DNA of 64,000 bases, taken from Coxiellaceae bacterium. Its GTDB lineage: Bacteria > Pseudomonadota > Gammaproteobacteria > Coxiellales > Coxiellaceae. Position numbers and translations under genes: made by a program. Every line of letters begins with the position of its first letter. Position 1 is the stretch's first letter. Location of the stretch: contig JARGPC010000001.1 in the NCBI GenBank assembly GCA_029212885.1, positions 698,068-762,067 on the forward strand, written 5' to 3'. This document shows, piece by piece, positions 35,574-44,420 of the stretch. The notes beneath the pieces are model-generated. The model was not told the DNA's origin and made no database searches. It was given only the letters and a program-made list of their open reading frames with translations.

Positions 35574-37444
35574 TGAAATACTTTTTACGAGCATGTATAG
35601 CTTTATTGTTGTGCTTACCATTGATTGGTTTTGCCGCAAGTGCATTGCCACCTGTGATCAATGAATACAGCAGTATTATCAAAGTGCAAAAAGATGCGAG
35701 CTTAATAGTAACCGAGCAAGTCATTATAACCACCGCAGGTCGAACCGTGCGGCATGGTATTTATCGTGACTTCCCTACTCTATATCGAGGCCGACATGGT
35801 GGTACGGTGAAGGTGGGCTTTGATGTGCTTAGTACAAAGCTCGATGGTAAGAAGGTGCAGCATCACACGAAAGATTTAAGTAATGGTGTTCGTGTTTACT
35901 TAGGCAGTAAAAGTATGCAGCTACCAGCTGGAAAATACACATTTGAAATTACCTATAAGACAACAGGTCAACTCGGTTTTTTTAAAGATCATGACGAATT
36001 ATATTGGAACGTCACCGGTAATGGTTGGGCGTTCCCAATCGATCAAGTAGAAGCCTGGCTAGAGTTGCCGGATGGCGCACGCAATAATATATTAAAATAC
36101 ACCGCTTATACCGGCGCACAAGGTCAGCGCGGCACAGCTTACTTAGCGGATGTGAATAAAGAAAAGCAGGTAGTTTTTGTTACAACACGCCCCCTAGCGG
36201 CGCATCAAGGCTTAACTATTGTTGTGGGCTGGAAGCCAGGCTTTATAACTCAGCCGAGTTTCTGGGCGGCTAATTCCAAGGACCTTTTTGTATATCTGAT
36301 TCTGATCGTTGGTGTTATCTTGGTATTTGTTTATTACTTGCTGATGTGGTTGCGCCATGGTCGAGACCCACAAGCAGGCGCGGTTATGCCAGAGTACTAC
36401 CCGCCCAAAGGATTTACGCCGGCCGCCTTGCGATACATTTTAGATATGGGTTATGACAATCGTGTGTTATCTTCAGCCATATTGAATTTAGCCGTCAAAG
36501 GTGCGCTTAAGATTGAGCAAAAAAATAAGAAAGATTATACCCTGATCAAACAAAAAGACTTCAATGGCGAGTTGTCGGCCGCCGAAAAAATATTAATGCA
36601 AAAACTATTTTTAGGTAATGACACATTGCATCTTAAGAAAGGTGTAGATATTCGAAAGACGATCGAGTCTTATCGCGGTGAACTAAAAAAAGAATTCGAA
36701 AAAACTTATTTTATTACCAATAACACGTATGCGGTAGTTGGTGCTGTCATCTCGATATTGGCCGTCGGTTTAGGAATCTTGTTAAACTTTAATTTAGTTC
36801 CAGCCGCCATCTTTATGTTGGTGTTTATGTTTATTTCTATGGGAAATAAAGGCGCAGTTAGGCAATCATTAAAAAGCAAATTGAAACAAGGTGGCTGGAG
36901 TAATATATTCACAGCCGTAGTGATAGTGCTTATTATCATTTCATTTGCACCAAATGTTTCACAGCTCGATATTATATATCCATGGCTATATGCGTCATTA
37001 TTGGCTGTTTTAGTAATATTAAATCTGGTTTTTGTTGGTTTATTAAAGCGGTTAACTGTGGCAGGCGCGCATTTAATTCGCCAAGTAAAAGGCTTTAAAA
37101 TGTTTCTCGGCGCCACCGAAAAAGATCGCATGAACTTTCGCAATCCGCCCGATAAAACTCCCGAGTTATTCGAAAAATACTTACCCTTTGCATTAGCGCT
37201 TGGTGTTGAACAAAAGTGGGGTGAGCAATTCTCTGATGTATTAGCTAAAGCTAACTATCAACCGCAATGGTTTGTTGGCAACTACATGTTGTTTTATACC
37301 GGTAATGGTTTCACCAATAGCTTTGCTGATTCATTCACGTCAACCGTTAGTTCTGCTGCATCACCACCGGGATCAAGTTCTGGGTTTGGTGGTGGTGGGT
37401 TCTCCGGAGGCGGAGGTGGCGGCGGCGGTGGTGGCGGCTGGTAA
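35573..37444 (+). CDS. DUF2207 membrane protein, LemA partner
   Basis: A 623-residue protein with a signal peptide ([21 protein letters not shown]), an extracytoplasmic DUF2207 domain of about 220 residues ([29 protein letters not shown]), a helix near 240, and two to four further helices around 380-500. The C-terminus is a glycine run ([13 protein letters not shown] and on to a final Trp), typical of the family. The function is unknown; association with LemA is consistent across bacteria. Residues about 492-570 are duplicated as a decayed fragment at 39170-39412. Immediately after the stop lies a long perfect-armed hairpin. Confidence 0.9.
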   Translation: MKYFLRACIALLLCLPLIGFAASALPPVINEYSSIIKVQKDASLIVTEQVIITTAGRTVRHGIYRDFPTLYRGRHGGTVKVGFDVLSTKLDGKKVQHHTKDLSNGVRVYLGSKSMQLPAGKYTFEITYKTTGQLGFFKDHDELYWNVTGNGWAFPIDQVEAWLELPDGARNNILKYTAYTGAQGQRGTAYLADVNKEKQVVFVTTRPLAAHQGLTIVVGWKPGFITQPSFWAANSKDLFVYLILIVGVILVFVYYLLMWLRHGRDPQAGAVMPEYYPPKGFTPAALRYILDMGYDNRVLSSAILNLAVKGALKIEQKNKKDYTLIKQKDFNGELSAAEKILMQKLFLGNDTLHLKKGVDIRKTIESYRGELKKEFEKTYFITNNTYAVVGAVISILAVGLGILLNFNLVPAAIFMLVFMFISMGNKGAVRQSLKSKLKQGGWSNIFTAVVIVLIIISFAPNVSQLDIIYPWLYASLLAVLVILNLVFVGLLKRLTVAGAHLIRQVKGFKMFLGATEKDRMNFRNPPDKTPELFEKYLPFALALGVEQKWGEQFSDVLAKANYQPQWFVGNYMLFYTGNGFTNSFADSFTSTVSSAASPPGSSSGFGGGGFSGGGGGGGGGGGW

Positions 37445-37589
37445 AAATCCGTTTTATATTTCTACTATATTGGACAAATTTCACTAATTGTTTGTGCTCC
37501 GTTGCTCATTTAGCCAGCTGTAAACTCCGCTACGGTGCTCAACAATTAGTGAAATTTGTCGCAATCTAGCGAAATATAAAACGGATTTT
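37444..37589. repeat. Long two-part inverted repeat with two perfect 19-bp stems
   Basis: Outer arms 37444-37462 and 37571-37589 (AAAATCCGTTTTATATTTC and its complement) are perfect. Inner arms 37474-37492 and 37541-37559 (ACAAATTTCACTAATTGTT) are also perfect. An 11-bp imperfect stretch joins them, so nearly the whole 146-bp segment folds as one stem with a 48-nt loop. It begins at the DUF2207 stop codon. The rest of the gap to 37875 holds a related loop-like sequence (37629-37676, sharing CTCATTTAGC and AATCTAGCGAA) and no gene I can support. Confidence 0.82.
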
Positions 37590-37875
37590 AAGATTCCCAG
37601 CGGAGGAGTAATTTCATGCTGATTTTTTTCCGCTTCGCTACTCATTTAGCGATTTATTGCATCACAATCTAGCGAACTTAGGTATGCTTTTTACATTTTT
37701 TTTAGGAATGAAAATCAATACTTATCAGGAGTAATTCTTTTGATAGTAAACTTGATTAATTTTGCTAACAATGTCCAGTGGTGAATTTTTTACTTGTCTA
37801 GTCGCAATCTGCGCGCTAGTGTGTGTCCGGTAGAGTGGTAGGGGGCAACAGTAAATAAAAGATGAGGGTATTAAT

Positions 37876-38298
37876 GTGAATAATGTTACATCAAAAATTT
37901 TATTAATCATTGCAGGTGCCAGTATATTGGCGGTCTCAAGTTTGAGTTATGCAAATTGTCCACGGCCGAATGAAATTCAATTAGACACTAATAAATATTG
38001 GGTGAGCCATGCCGAGTCGGATTCATGGAAGTCACGGCAGCCATCGCAATCAGGCGGCCAAGTTAGTTCCTTTGTGCAAGCTTTTACTGTTGCGTACGAC
38101 ACCACATCCTATCCACCAACGACTTACAAGGGCATGGTATGTATGTATAAAGATACTACCGGGAAAGAGCTGACGTTGACCGAGGTTACACCTAGACTGC
38201 ACCAGTTAGGTGAGTATGGTACTGGCCATTGGCAGCGACTAACGATGATGTATGCTAGCTGTTTGGCTGGCGATGTCAGTAGTTGTTCGTTTAGTTAA
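37876..38298 (+). CDS. Small secreted protein, unknown
   Basis: A 140-residue protein with a clear signal peptide (IIAGASILAVSSLSYA, cleavage probably before NCPRP). The mature part has four cysteines (one in CPRPNEIQL, GMVCMYKD, YASCLAG, VSSCSF), which could form two disulfides in the periplasm or outside. The start is a GTG preceded by GAGGG at about 7 nt; no ATG is available in frame. The pattern 'CP..neI.......W......' followed by a 'FvQAF...Y.G.v.C.Y' strand resembles DUF3757-type proteins, but I cannot confirm that by eye. Neighbours give no functional clue. Confidence 0.75.
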   Translation: MNNVTSKILLIIAGASILAVSSLSYANCPRPNEIQLDTNKYWVSHAESDSWKSRQPSQSGGQVSSFVQAFTVAYDTTSYPPTTYKGMVCMYKDTTGKELTLTEVTPRLHQLGEYGTGHWQRLTMMYASCLAGDVSSCSFS

Positions 38299-38451
38299 TA
38301 TGCATAAACGGGAAGGGATTCCTGATTTTCCATACTTAAAATACAATCCGTAGTATTTACGCTTTTGATGTCAATTGATTGATCTCATCAATAGCGTTGA
38401 GAATTTATCATTAAGCAGTATGATTGCGAAAATTACTAAAGGGGCACAGTT

Positions 38452-39165
38452 ATGAGTCTATTTGAAATCACAGATGATGATAATCAATTACTACACAATA
38501 GATGCAGCAAAAATACCGCTGGACTTAGCCGGTTGGCATATGACCAAGCTGCATTAACTGTTGGATGGGTAGCCACTGCTGTTGGGGTTATCATTCAAGC
38601 GATGGTACAAGTACAATATAATGTTGACTATGACTCAACTGTAGATGTGAAGCCACCGAGTAGTGTTCTTCCAGCTGTCGCTGTAGTCAGTGTTCTCGCT
38701 ATAGCTGTTCGCTTAATGCTGTGGAGCATGTCGTCTAGCCGACAATTGGAAAAAGCTATAGGACTGCCGGCAGCCATCAAGCAGGAAAAACCTAAAAATA
38801 ATAGAACGCTTTCTGCATTAACCTATTTTTTTGTTGCTAACCGTGCGGTCACGATTCCTTTGTACACTCTGATGCTACCTATAGCTTACAGCGTGATATA
38901 TCAACCACTGGTTGAGAAATCCTCAGAAAAGTGTGGTTATTTTGGGGCAGAGGCATTGGAGTGTAGCTTTAATTTCATGAAAGATAATATGCTGCAAGTG
39001 TGCAATGTCGCATGGCCCACGTTAGCGGTTACCTCTACGATTTTGTTGTTAGATACAATATTAGTCTGGTGTGGAAAGCACCCGTCACAAGTTGAAGCGG
39101 CAGTTAATCCTGAAGCGCAACCGTTAAATGAATCGGCTGGAGAGTCTACGGTTGCGCATTGCTAG
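38452..39165 (+). CDS. Unknown membrane protein (about 4 helices)
   Basis: A 237-residue protein with hydrophobic segments near residues 38-58, 75-93, 125-150 and 185-205 and charged soluble ends. It is not recognised. The Shine-Dalgarno is AAAGGGGCA about 5 nt before the ATG. The C-terminal tail (VEAAVNPEAQPLNESAGEST) is polar and slightly acidic. The stop is followed within 5 bp by the decayed DUF2207 fragment, so this gene appears to have been placed next to, or to have replaced part of, a duplicated copy of the DUF2207 gene. Membrane-inserted effectors look like this, but that is only a possibility. Confidence 0.65.
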   Translation: MSLFEITDDDNQLLHNRCSKNTAGLSRLAYDQAALTVGWVATAVGVIIQAMVQVQYNVDYDSTVDVKPPSSVLPAVAVVSVLAIAVRLMLWSMSSSRQLEKAIGLPAAIKQEKPKNNRTLSALTYFFVANRAVTIPLYTLMLPIAYSVIYQPLVEKSSEKCGYFGAEALECSFNFMKDNMLQVCNVAWPTLAVTSTILLLDTILVWCGKHPSQVEAAVNPEAQPLNESAGESTVAHC

Positions 39166-39169
39166 CGTG

Positions 39170-39412
39170 TTAAAACGGTTAACCGTGGCATGCGCCCATT
39201 TAAATCGGCAAGTAAATGGCTTTAAGATGTTTCTCGGCGCCACCGAAAAAGATCGTATGAACTTTCGAAATTCACCCGATAAGACACCTGAATTATTTGA
39301 AAAATATTTGCCTTTTGTTTTAGCGCTTGGTGTGTAACAAAAGTGAGGTAAGCAATTTTCTGATGTATTGGCTAAGGCTAACTATCAGCCGCAATAGTTT
39401 GTTGGTAATTAC
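39170..39412 (+). pseudogene. Decayed duplicate fragment of the DUF2207 gene
   Basis: The segment matches 37046-37290 of the DUF2207 gene almost base for base. The translation begins LKRLTVACAHLNRQVNGFK (parent [19 protein letters not shown]), then [14 protein letters not shown] and [21 protein letters not shown] in the parent has become GTGTAACAA, giving an in-frame stop; TGA and TAG codons follow (AAAAGTGAGG, CCGCAATAG). There is no start or ribosome binding site. It is a remnant of a tandem or dispersed duplication of about 2 kb spacing. Confidence 0.85.
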
Positions 39413-39449
39413 GGCTGGTTGTCTGACACCCCAGATAATTACGGCCTTC

Positions 39450-39863
39450 TTATGTTCCGCAATTCATTTCATTTTCACTATCAATGACGAGACTCCGCAG
39501 CTTTATTTCGGGGGCTGCTGTTTTAGCAAATACTCCTCTAAGGCATATTGGACTGGTTACTGGCTCCGACAAATATTCATCATCCACCATTTTAAGATCG
39601 TCAATCTCCGGCAGAATTTCATCATCATCCATACGATCCAAGTCACCGTATTTTTCGATATAATTGGTTAATGTATTTGACACCTCCTGACTATAGGCTA
39701 GTGAACGTTTATAAGCTATCTCTAACTTAACAACCTTAGCTGAAAGAGCTACGTTATTGTCTTTAGTTGCAGCAAGCTGACGCTGAGTCAATAACAAGTT
39801 GCGTGTAATTGCTTCTATCTGCTTCTGAAGCACTTCTTGTTGTGATAAGTCTGTAAAGCGCAT
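39450..39863 (-). CDS. Small coiled-coil protein, unknown
   Basis: A 137-residue protein. Residues 1-75 form a likely coiled coil (QQEVLQKQIEAITRNLLL, LSAKVVKLEIAYKRSLAYSQ). Residues 75-100 are strongly acidic (DRMDDDEILPEIDDLKMVDD). The C-terminus has several cysteines and no obvious domain. GGGGGC precedes the ATG by about 3 nt. No signal peptide. Acidic stretches combined with coiled coil recur in unknown proteins of this window. The gene lies between the DUF2207 fragment and another small acidic protein on the same strand. Function unknown. Confidence 0.62.
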   Translation of the reverse strand: MRFTDLSQQEVLQKQIEAITRNLLLTQRQLAATKDNNVALSAKVVKLEIAYKRSLAYSQEVSNTLTNYIEKYGDLDRMDDDEILPEIDDLKMVDDEYLSEPVTSPICLRGVFAKTAAPEIKLRSLVIDSENEMNCGT

Positions 39864-40059
39864 ATAGCCCCCATGTTTTTTTATTTATGTGTGTAATTGA
39901 TTGATATTGTAGTGAGCTATGCTTAAGTTTAAATTAAGGCAATATATTATTTTATGGTTATGAATTTCTATCTATAAAACATAAGGATAAAAATAGATTC
40001 AACAACGAAGAAACCCCGGTGTTTTTGTTGGTTATGTGTATTACCTATTTTTATCAAGG

Positions 40060-40452
40060 CTATTCATCAATAGGGCGCGAGCGATCATCAAACTCATGTT
40101 CACGGTGCCAATAGGTATAATCATCGATATCATGCAATGCTTTATGGATGAGGTCAGCGTCTTCTGTTTCGAGCTTTTCGCATAGTGTATGTAACTTGCG
40201 TGGGCTGGCGTGTAAGGCATCATGAATATGTGCCTCGGTTAAAATAGCTTCGATCATTGATTTCGCGGAGGCCACGGCTAACTCTGCGGAAAGATAATCT
40301 TCAGGTTCTTTTTCGTAAGCTTTGTAAGAGGCCTCAAGTTGTTGCTTAGCGGCTTGAATGGTTGGGTTGCCGTCATCGACATAGCTTGACATGGTGGCCC
40401 AAAGATCTTTGATCGTAAGGTGCTTATCTTTATGATCTAGTGATTCTGACAT
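40060..40452 (-). CDS. Small acidic helical protein, unknown
   Basis: A 130-residue, mostly helical protein started at the ATG at 40452 (MSESLDHKD), with a weak GCGAG upstream. The frame can extend to 40524, but the added residues look unconserved. It is rich in Glu, Asp, His and Ala (AKQQLEASYKAYEKEPEDY, KLETEDADLIHKALHDIDDY) and ends EHEFDDRSRPIDE. No signal, no membrane helix, no recognised domain. It lies downstream of the EspL-like gene on the same strand with a gap of about 190 bp. Function unknown. Confidence 0.6.
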   Translation of the reverse strand: MSESLDHKDKHLTIKDLWATMSSYVDDGNPTIQAAKQQLEASYKAYEKEPEDYLSAELAVASAKSMIEAILTEAHIHDALHASPRKLHTLCEKLETEDADLIHKALHDIDDYTYWHREHEFDDRSRPIDE

Positions 40453-40646
40453 GACTATTTCTCGCTGTGTCTTTAAATTCGTTTCCCAATTATAGACCAG
40501 AATAGTGCGGTGAACGCCATTCACATTTAAGTGTATCTTATTGAACTTTATACTTAAAATATCGAATCTTTCTTACTCAATGGCTTAGCGTATAAAGCTG
40601 GTGCGAAATAATTTACTATACCTGGCCATATTGTTGGCATTTATGG

Positions 40647-42074
40647 TTATGCTATGACGCAGTAATGCGGATAGGTCGGAGGTTCATGTGTAAACCGAAG
40701 CTGTAAATAGAGATCAACGGTTTTATGCAATCCTTTGCTGCGTGCCAAATCTAATTCACTGTCTGAAACTTCAATGAGTGACAAGATTTGTTGATCTGTT
40801 AGTCGACTGTTGAGATCAAAAATAGCATTCATATACACTTGTAGCGCTTTACTATGTCCGTAGATAATCGCGGTAAGTATCCCATTGTTTCCAGTAGGTG
40901 TCTCTGCTTTCAGTAGCTGTACGAGTTGTTGATCTGTTATAAATTCCATAGAAGTTATTGAGGTAATATAGTCTGTGATCGCGCGCGAATTGTTTAAATA
41001 GATCAGGTTATTTAGGAATGAAGTGTTATCAGGGATTACTGCTGTAATTAGCTCGAATTTTTTACTGTCGCTTAAAAACGGTGCTTTTGCTACTTGTTTA
41101 AAGTAGAGTTTTGCGGCCTCATAGTGATCTTGGGTGATGGCAATATATGGGCCCAACAAGCCGTCAGGCCGGGTGGGTAAAAATATTTCAATTTTTTTGT
41201 CAGTGCTGATAAAGCGAGATTGAGCAATGGCTTCCATATAGGTTGTAATGGTGTCGGTGGAACCATATTGAAATGCAATAAATAAAGCACTGTAGTTTTC
41301 ATGGTTAATTGCAGTCAGTAGCTCGGATTTATAGGCCGCTGTAAGCGGTGCGGTTGCCACTAAGTCCATATAGGTTTGAACGGCGATACTATGATGATTA
41401 TTTAACGCCATAGCTAAGCCTGGGCATCCCTTAAAACTTTTAGCCAGCAAGCATTCAAACAGTATTCTTTGATCGGCTCCAGCCAATTGATGGATGACTG
41501 CAATGGCTTTTTTGACAGATTTATATTTGCCGGTGGCCAGTGCATGGTGTAATAAGTTGGTTGCTGATTCGAGTGACCACTCATAGCATTCAATTTCTGT
41601 TGATGGTGTGTACGGTGTAGGAGCTTGAGGTGATTTATATTCAGCTAATAGTATGCTTTTAAATGCCCGGAAGTAGTCCTTTATCCTTTGTGGGCTTAAA
41701 AAGTCATTGATACTGAGTTGACTGATAGCCTTTAAGTTTTTGCAGATAACGCGTTGATGCCGCAGTGTTGTATTGGGATCATAAAATTTAATCACATATA
41801 AACCATTTTTTTTACGCCTTATAATGGCAGCCATAGAATGCCCGGCTGTGCTTAATGTGGTTTTCTTTGTTTGACCGCTTTTCATGTTTTTACTCAATAA
41901 GTAGAAGCCGTAGCCTAAGCCATTATCATTTATTGATACTTGTATATAACGGTCGGCACGAGAGCAATAGCCGTCTTTATCGTAATGACTGTTTATGATA
42001 TTGCTGTGTGTAATCGCCTCTTGACTAGCAAATAGCTTACCAAAATGCATATCCAGTTTTCGGTTATGTAGCAT
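40647..42074 (-). CDS. EspL/ShET2-type cysteine protease with ankyrin-like repeats (N-terminus lost from frame)
   Basis: The frame matches the ShET2/EspL/OspD family of secreted effectors; EspL cleaves host RHIM proteins. It carries the family His block TTLSTAGHSMAAIIRRKK and Asp block LYVIKFYDPNTTLRHQR, then KAISQLSINDFL, as in ShET2 (IKKLTVDNFL). The second half has five or six ~46-residue helical repeats with the family signature (GLLGPYIAITQDHYEAAKLY, NGILTAIIYGHSKALQVYM). The annotated ATG at 42074 falls inside the conserved N-terminus. The catalytic Cys segment (NKIVCRHLAFAFL) lies in the same frame just upstream, without a normal start codon. See 42075-42370. A host-directed protease is inferred from family; no close function is proved. 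Confidence 0.82.
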   Translation of the reverse strand: MLHNRKLDMHFGKLFASQEAITHSNIINSHYDKDGYCSRADRYIQVSINDNGLGYGFYLLSKNMKSGQTKKTTLSTAGHSMAAIIRRKKNGLYVIKFYDPNTTLRHQRVICKNLKAISQLSINDFLSPQRIKDYFRAFKSILLAEYKSPQAPTPYTPSTEIECYEWSLESATNLLHHALATGKYKSVKKAIAVIHQLAGADQRILFECLLAKSFKGCPGLAMALNNHHSIAVQTYMDLVATAPLTAAYKSELLTAINHENYSALFIAFQYGSTDTITTYMEAIAQSRFISTDKKIEIFLPTRPDGLLGPYIAITQDHYEAAKLYFKQVAKAPFLSDSKKFELITAVIPDNTSFLNNLIYLNNSRAITDYITSITSMEFITDQQLVQLLKAETPTGNNGILTAIIYGHSKALQVYMNAIFDLNSRLTDQQILSLIEVSDSELDLARSKGLHKTVDLYLQLRFTHEPPTYPHYCVIA

Positions 42075-42370
42075 AAGAAATGCAAATGCTAAATGCCGGC
42101 AGACGATTTTATTATGCCGTTCATCAGTAAACTTGCCATTATTATTGATGCTAGGATAGCCTTTGGATGGGTATGTTAGAGTGTCAGCGCGGGGTTGGTA
42201 GATATAGGCACCGCTTGGTTTTATTGATGCTGTTTTTAAATCACAATATTTTTGAAAAAAGCAACTTTTGCTGCTTGTTTCGCTCTGTATCTATACCCCG
42301 GTTTAACTCGTTGCTGCAAGTTTTTTGGTTTATAGTCAAGGATTTGACTCAGTTTCACTACATCTCTCAT
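42075..42370 (-). pseudogene. Displaced N-terminal coding part of the EspL-like protease (frameshift)
   Basis: The protease frame stays open from 42074 up to a TAG at 42291, encoding SINNNGKFTDERHNKI and VCRHLAFAFL with the expected catalytic Cys, but it has no ATG, GTG or TTG. A second frame starts at an ATG at 42370 (MRDVVKLSQILDYKPKNLQQ) and ends at 42236, overlapping it. A one-base slip near the T6/A5 homopolymers at about 42250-42260 would join the two into one gene of about 1.7 kb. Decay, sequencing error or programmed frameshifting are all possible. Confidence 0.6.
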
Positions 42371-42478
42371 TGGTTTATCACTATTAATAAATACAGTTAT
42401 TATGCGTTAGGGTATATGTGTATTTAGTATACTTCAACAGCGGGGGTTGTATAGGAGCGGCAGACTTGTCTTGATCAA

Positions 42479-43159
42479 TTAAATAGTTGGTAAACCAAGC
42501 ATTTGCATAATGCTGTTCATTAATAGATAAGTAGGGACTTGGATTAATTTACCTAATAAACCAATGAATAATAAGCCTAATAAAATCCAAATGCCGAACG
42601 GCTCAATGCGATCATAATAGTAACGCGCTTTGCCTGATAGCATGCTGCTTACCACACGGCTGCCATCCAAGGGTGGAATGGGGATGAGATTTAAAATAAG
42701 CAAAATGCAGTTAATTAAGATGCCGTATTTGCCAGCAAGGTAAAAATAGGTGGCTATCATTTGTGTGATGCCGGAGGCATCGCCAGCGATTAATAATTCA
42801 GCACAGACTTTAGCGACTCCTCCCCACAAAAGCGCCATGACTAAATTAGCCCCCGGGCCGGCCAGGGCTACCAGTGCCATATCACGTCGTGGATGACGCA
42901 AGTTACTCCAGGTGACCGGTACAGGTTTTGCCCAGCCAAATAAGAAGCCGCTAAATATCATCATCACTACGGGTAAGATAATGGTACCAAATAGATCAAT
43001 GTGTTTGGCGGGGTTGAGGGTCACCCTGCCCATCATTAATGCCGTCTTGTCGCCTAGTTTGGCGGCGATCCAGCCGTGGGCTGCTTCATGCAGCGTAATG
43101 GCAAAGATCAGTGGCAATGCCATTACCGCAATGGTTTGTATGATATTGGTGAAGTTCAT
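42479..43159 (-). CDS. Site-2 protease family (M50) membrane metalloprotease
   Basis: A 226-residue intramembrane zinc protease of the compact rhomboid-like 'YwhC/YdiL' M50 group. The zinc motif HEAAHGW is in the first helix, and the third ligand is in LNLIPIPPLDGSR near residue 165. About five helices. No PDZ domain is present, so it is not RseP. Its substrates are unknown; relatives are conserved next to trpS or segregation genes in other bacteria, which is not the case here. It lies downstream of the cystathionine genes, separated by 103 bp. Confidence 0.9.
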   Translation of the reverse strand: MNFTNIIQTIAVMALPLIFAITLHEAAHGWIAAKLGDKTALMMGRVTLNPAKHIDLFGTIILPVVMMIFSGFLFGWAKPVPVTWSNLRHPRRDMALVALAGPGANLVMALLWGGVAKVCAELLIAGDASGITQMIATYFYLAGKYGILINCILLILNLIPIPPLDGSRVVSSMLSGKARYYYDRIEPFGIWILLGLLFIGLLGKLIQVPTYLLMNSIMQMLGLPTI

Positions 43160-43262
43160 AGAGTTAATATATCACAGCTTATGCGGGGCTTCTCGCATAG
43201 AATAACTGCCAGCCTTGCGGTTCACTGCAGGTCCATATATGACAAGCCAAGCCAGGGATGTG

Positions 43263-44420
43263 TTAGTCAATCGCTTGCTTAAGATCCGCAATCAAGTCAT
43301 CGACATTTTCGATACCGACGGATAAACGAATAAAGCCATCAGTAATGCCGAGCATTTCACGGTTTTCTTTGGGTACGGAAGCGTGCGTCATAATCGCTGG
43401 ATGTTCAATCAAGCTTTCAACACCGCCTAAGCTTTCGGCTAGCGCAAAGATCTTGCAGCGCTCTAACATGCGTTTGGCCCCTGCCTCATCCATATCCAAG
43501 TCACACGATACCATGCCGCCAAAGTCACGCATTTGTTTTTTGGCTAATTCATGTTGCGGGTGACTGCTTAAGCCGGGGTAATAAACTTTATTCACTTTCG
43601 GGTGTTGCTCTAACCATTGGGCGATCTTCATCGCGCTTTCGCAGTGACGTTGCATGCGCAGTGCTAAGGTTTTAACGCCACGTAATGCTAAGAAGCAATC
43701 AAATGGTCCAGCAATGGCGCCGTCTGCAAACAGTAAGAATTCTAATTGCTCGGCAAGATCGGGTCGATCACCAACAACGACGATGCCGCCAATCATGTCT
43801 GAATGACCGTTAATATATTTAGTCGCTGAGTGCGTTACTAAGTCGAAGCCCAGTGTTAATGGGTTTTGTAGCATTGGTGTGGCAAAGGTGTTATCACAAA
43901 CGCTAATCAGGTTATGTTTTTTAGCAAAGGCGGCAATGGCTTCGAGGTCAACCAGTTTCAGTGTTGGGTTGGTGGGTGTTTCTACCCAAATCATTTTGGT
44001 TTCAGGTGTTAATGATTTTTCTAAATTAGACAAGTCGGTTAAGTCAGTGAAATCAAATTTCAATCCAGCGCTGCGTGAATAGATTTTGTCGAATAGGCGA
44101 AAACTACCGCCGTATAAGTCATCCATGGCGATGACGTGATCACCCGGTTGCAATAATTTCATAATGCAGCTGCCGCCAGCAAGACCTGACGAAAAGGCAA
44201 ATCCTTGTGTACCCGATTCTAAATTGGCAATGCAGTCTTGATAAGCGGTACGTGTTGGGTTGCCGCTGCGCGAGTAATCATAGCCTTGATGCTCACCCGG
44301 GCTTTTTTGCACATAGGTTGATGTCGCATAAATCGGTGTCATGATCGCGCCAGTGCTTGGGTCTGGCTGTTGACCGGCGTGAACGACGCGGCTGTCTAAG
44401 GCGAGTTTATCTTTGTTCAT
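43263..44420 (-). CDS. Cystathionine gamma-lyase/synthase family (reverse transsulfuration)
   Basis: A 385-residue PLP enzyme of the Cys/Met metabolism family. Landmarks: [28 protein letters not shown], the PLP-lysine segment [18 protein letters not shown], and [19 protein letters not shown]. It cleaves cystathionine to cysteine, or makes cystathionine from activated homoserine. Pairing with a cystathionine beta-synthase (4-bp ATGA overlap) favours the lyase direction. I chose the ATG at 44420 and reject the 12-residue extension to 44456, which lies inside the upstream gene. Along with metK and ahcY this completes methionine-to-cysteine conversion. Confidence 0.92.
   Translation of the reverse strand: MNKDKLALDSRVVHAGQQPDPSTGAIMTPIYATSTYVQKSPGEHQGYDYSRSGNPTRTAYQDCIANLESGTQGFAFSSGLAGGSCIMKLLQPGDHVIAMDDLYGGSFRLFDKIYSRSAGLKFDFTDLTDLSNLEKSLTPETKMIWVETPTNPTLKLVDLEAIAAFAKKHNLISVCDNTFATPMLQNPLTLGFDLVTHSATKYINGHSDMIGGIVVVGDRPDLAEQLEFLLFADGAIAGPFDCFLALRGVKTLALRMQRHCESAMKIAQWLEQHPKVNKVYYPGLSSHPQHELAKKQMRDFGGMVSCDLDMDEAGAKRMLERCKIFALAESLGGVESLIEHPAIMTHASVPKENREMLGITDGFIRLSVGIENVDDLIADLKQAID

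Noticed and set aside
36706..37143. 145-residue minus-strand frame in the DUF2207 gene
   Set aside because: Composition of an antisense shadow (Asn/Thr/Ile rich), no start signal.
37605..37671. 18-codon frame after GGAGG (MLIFFRFATHLAIY...)
   Set aside because: Lies in hairpin-related repeat sequence; too short and hydrophobic to support without conservation.
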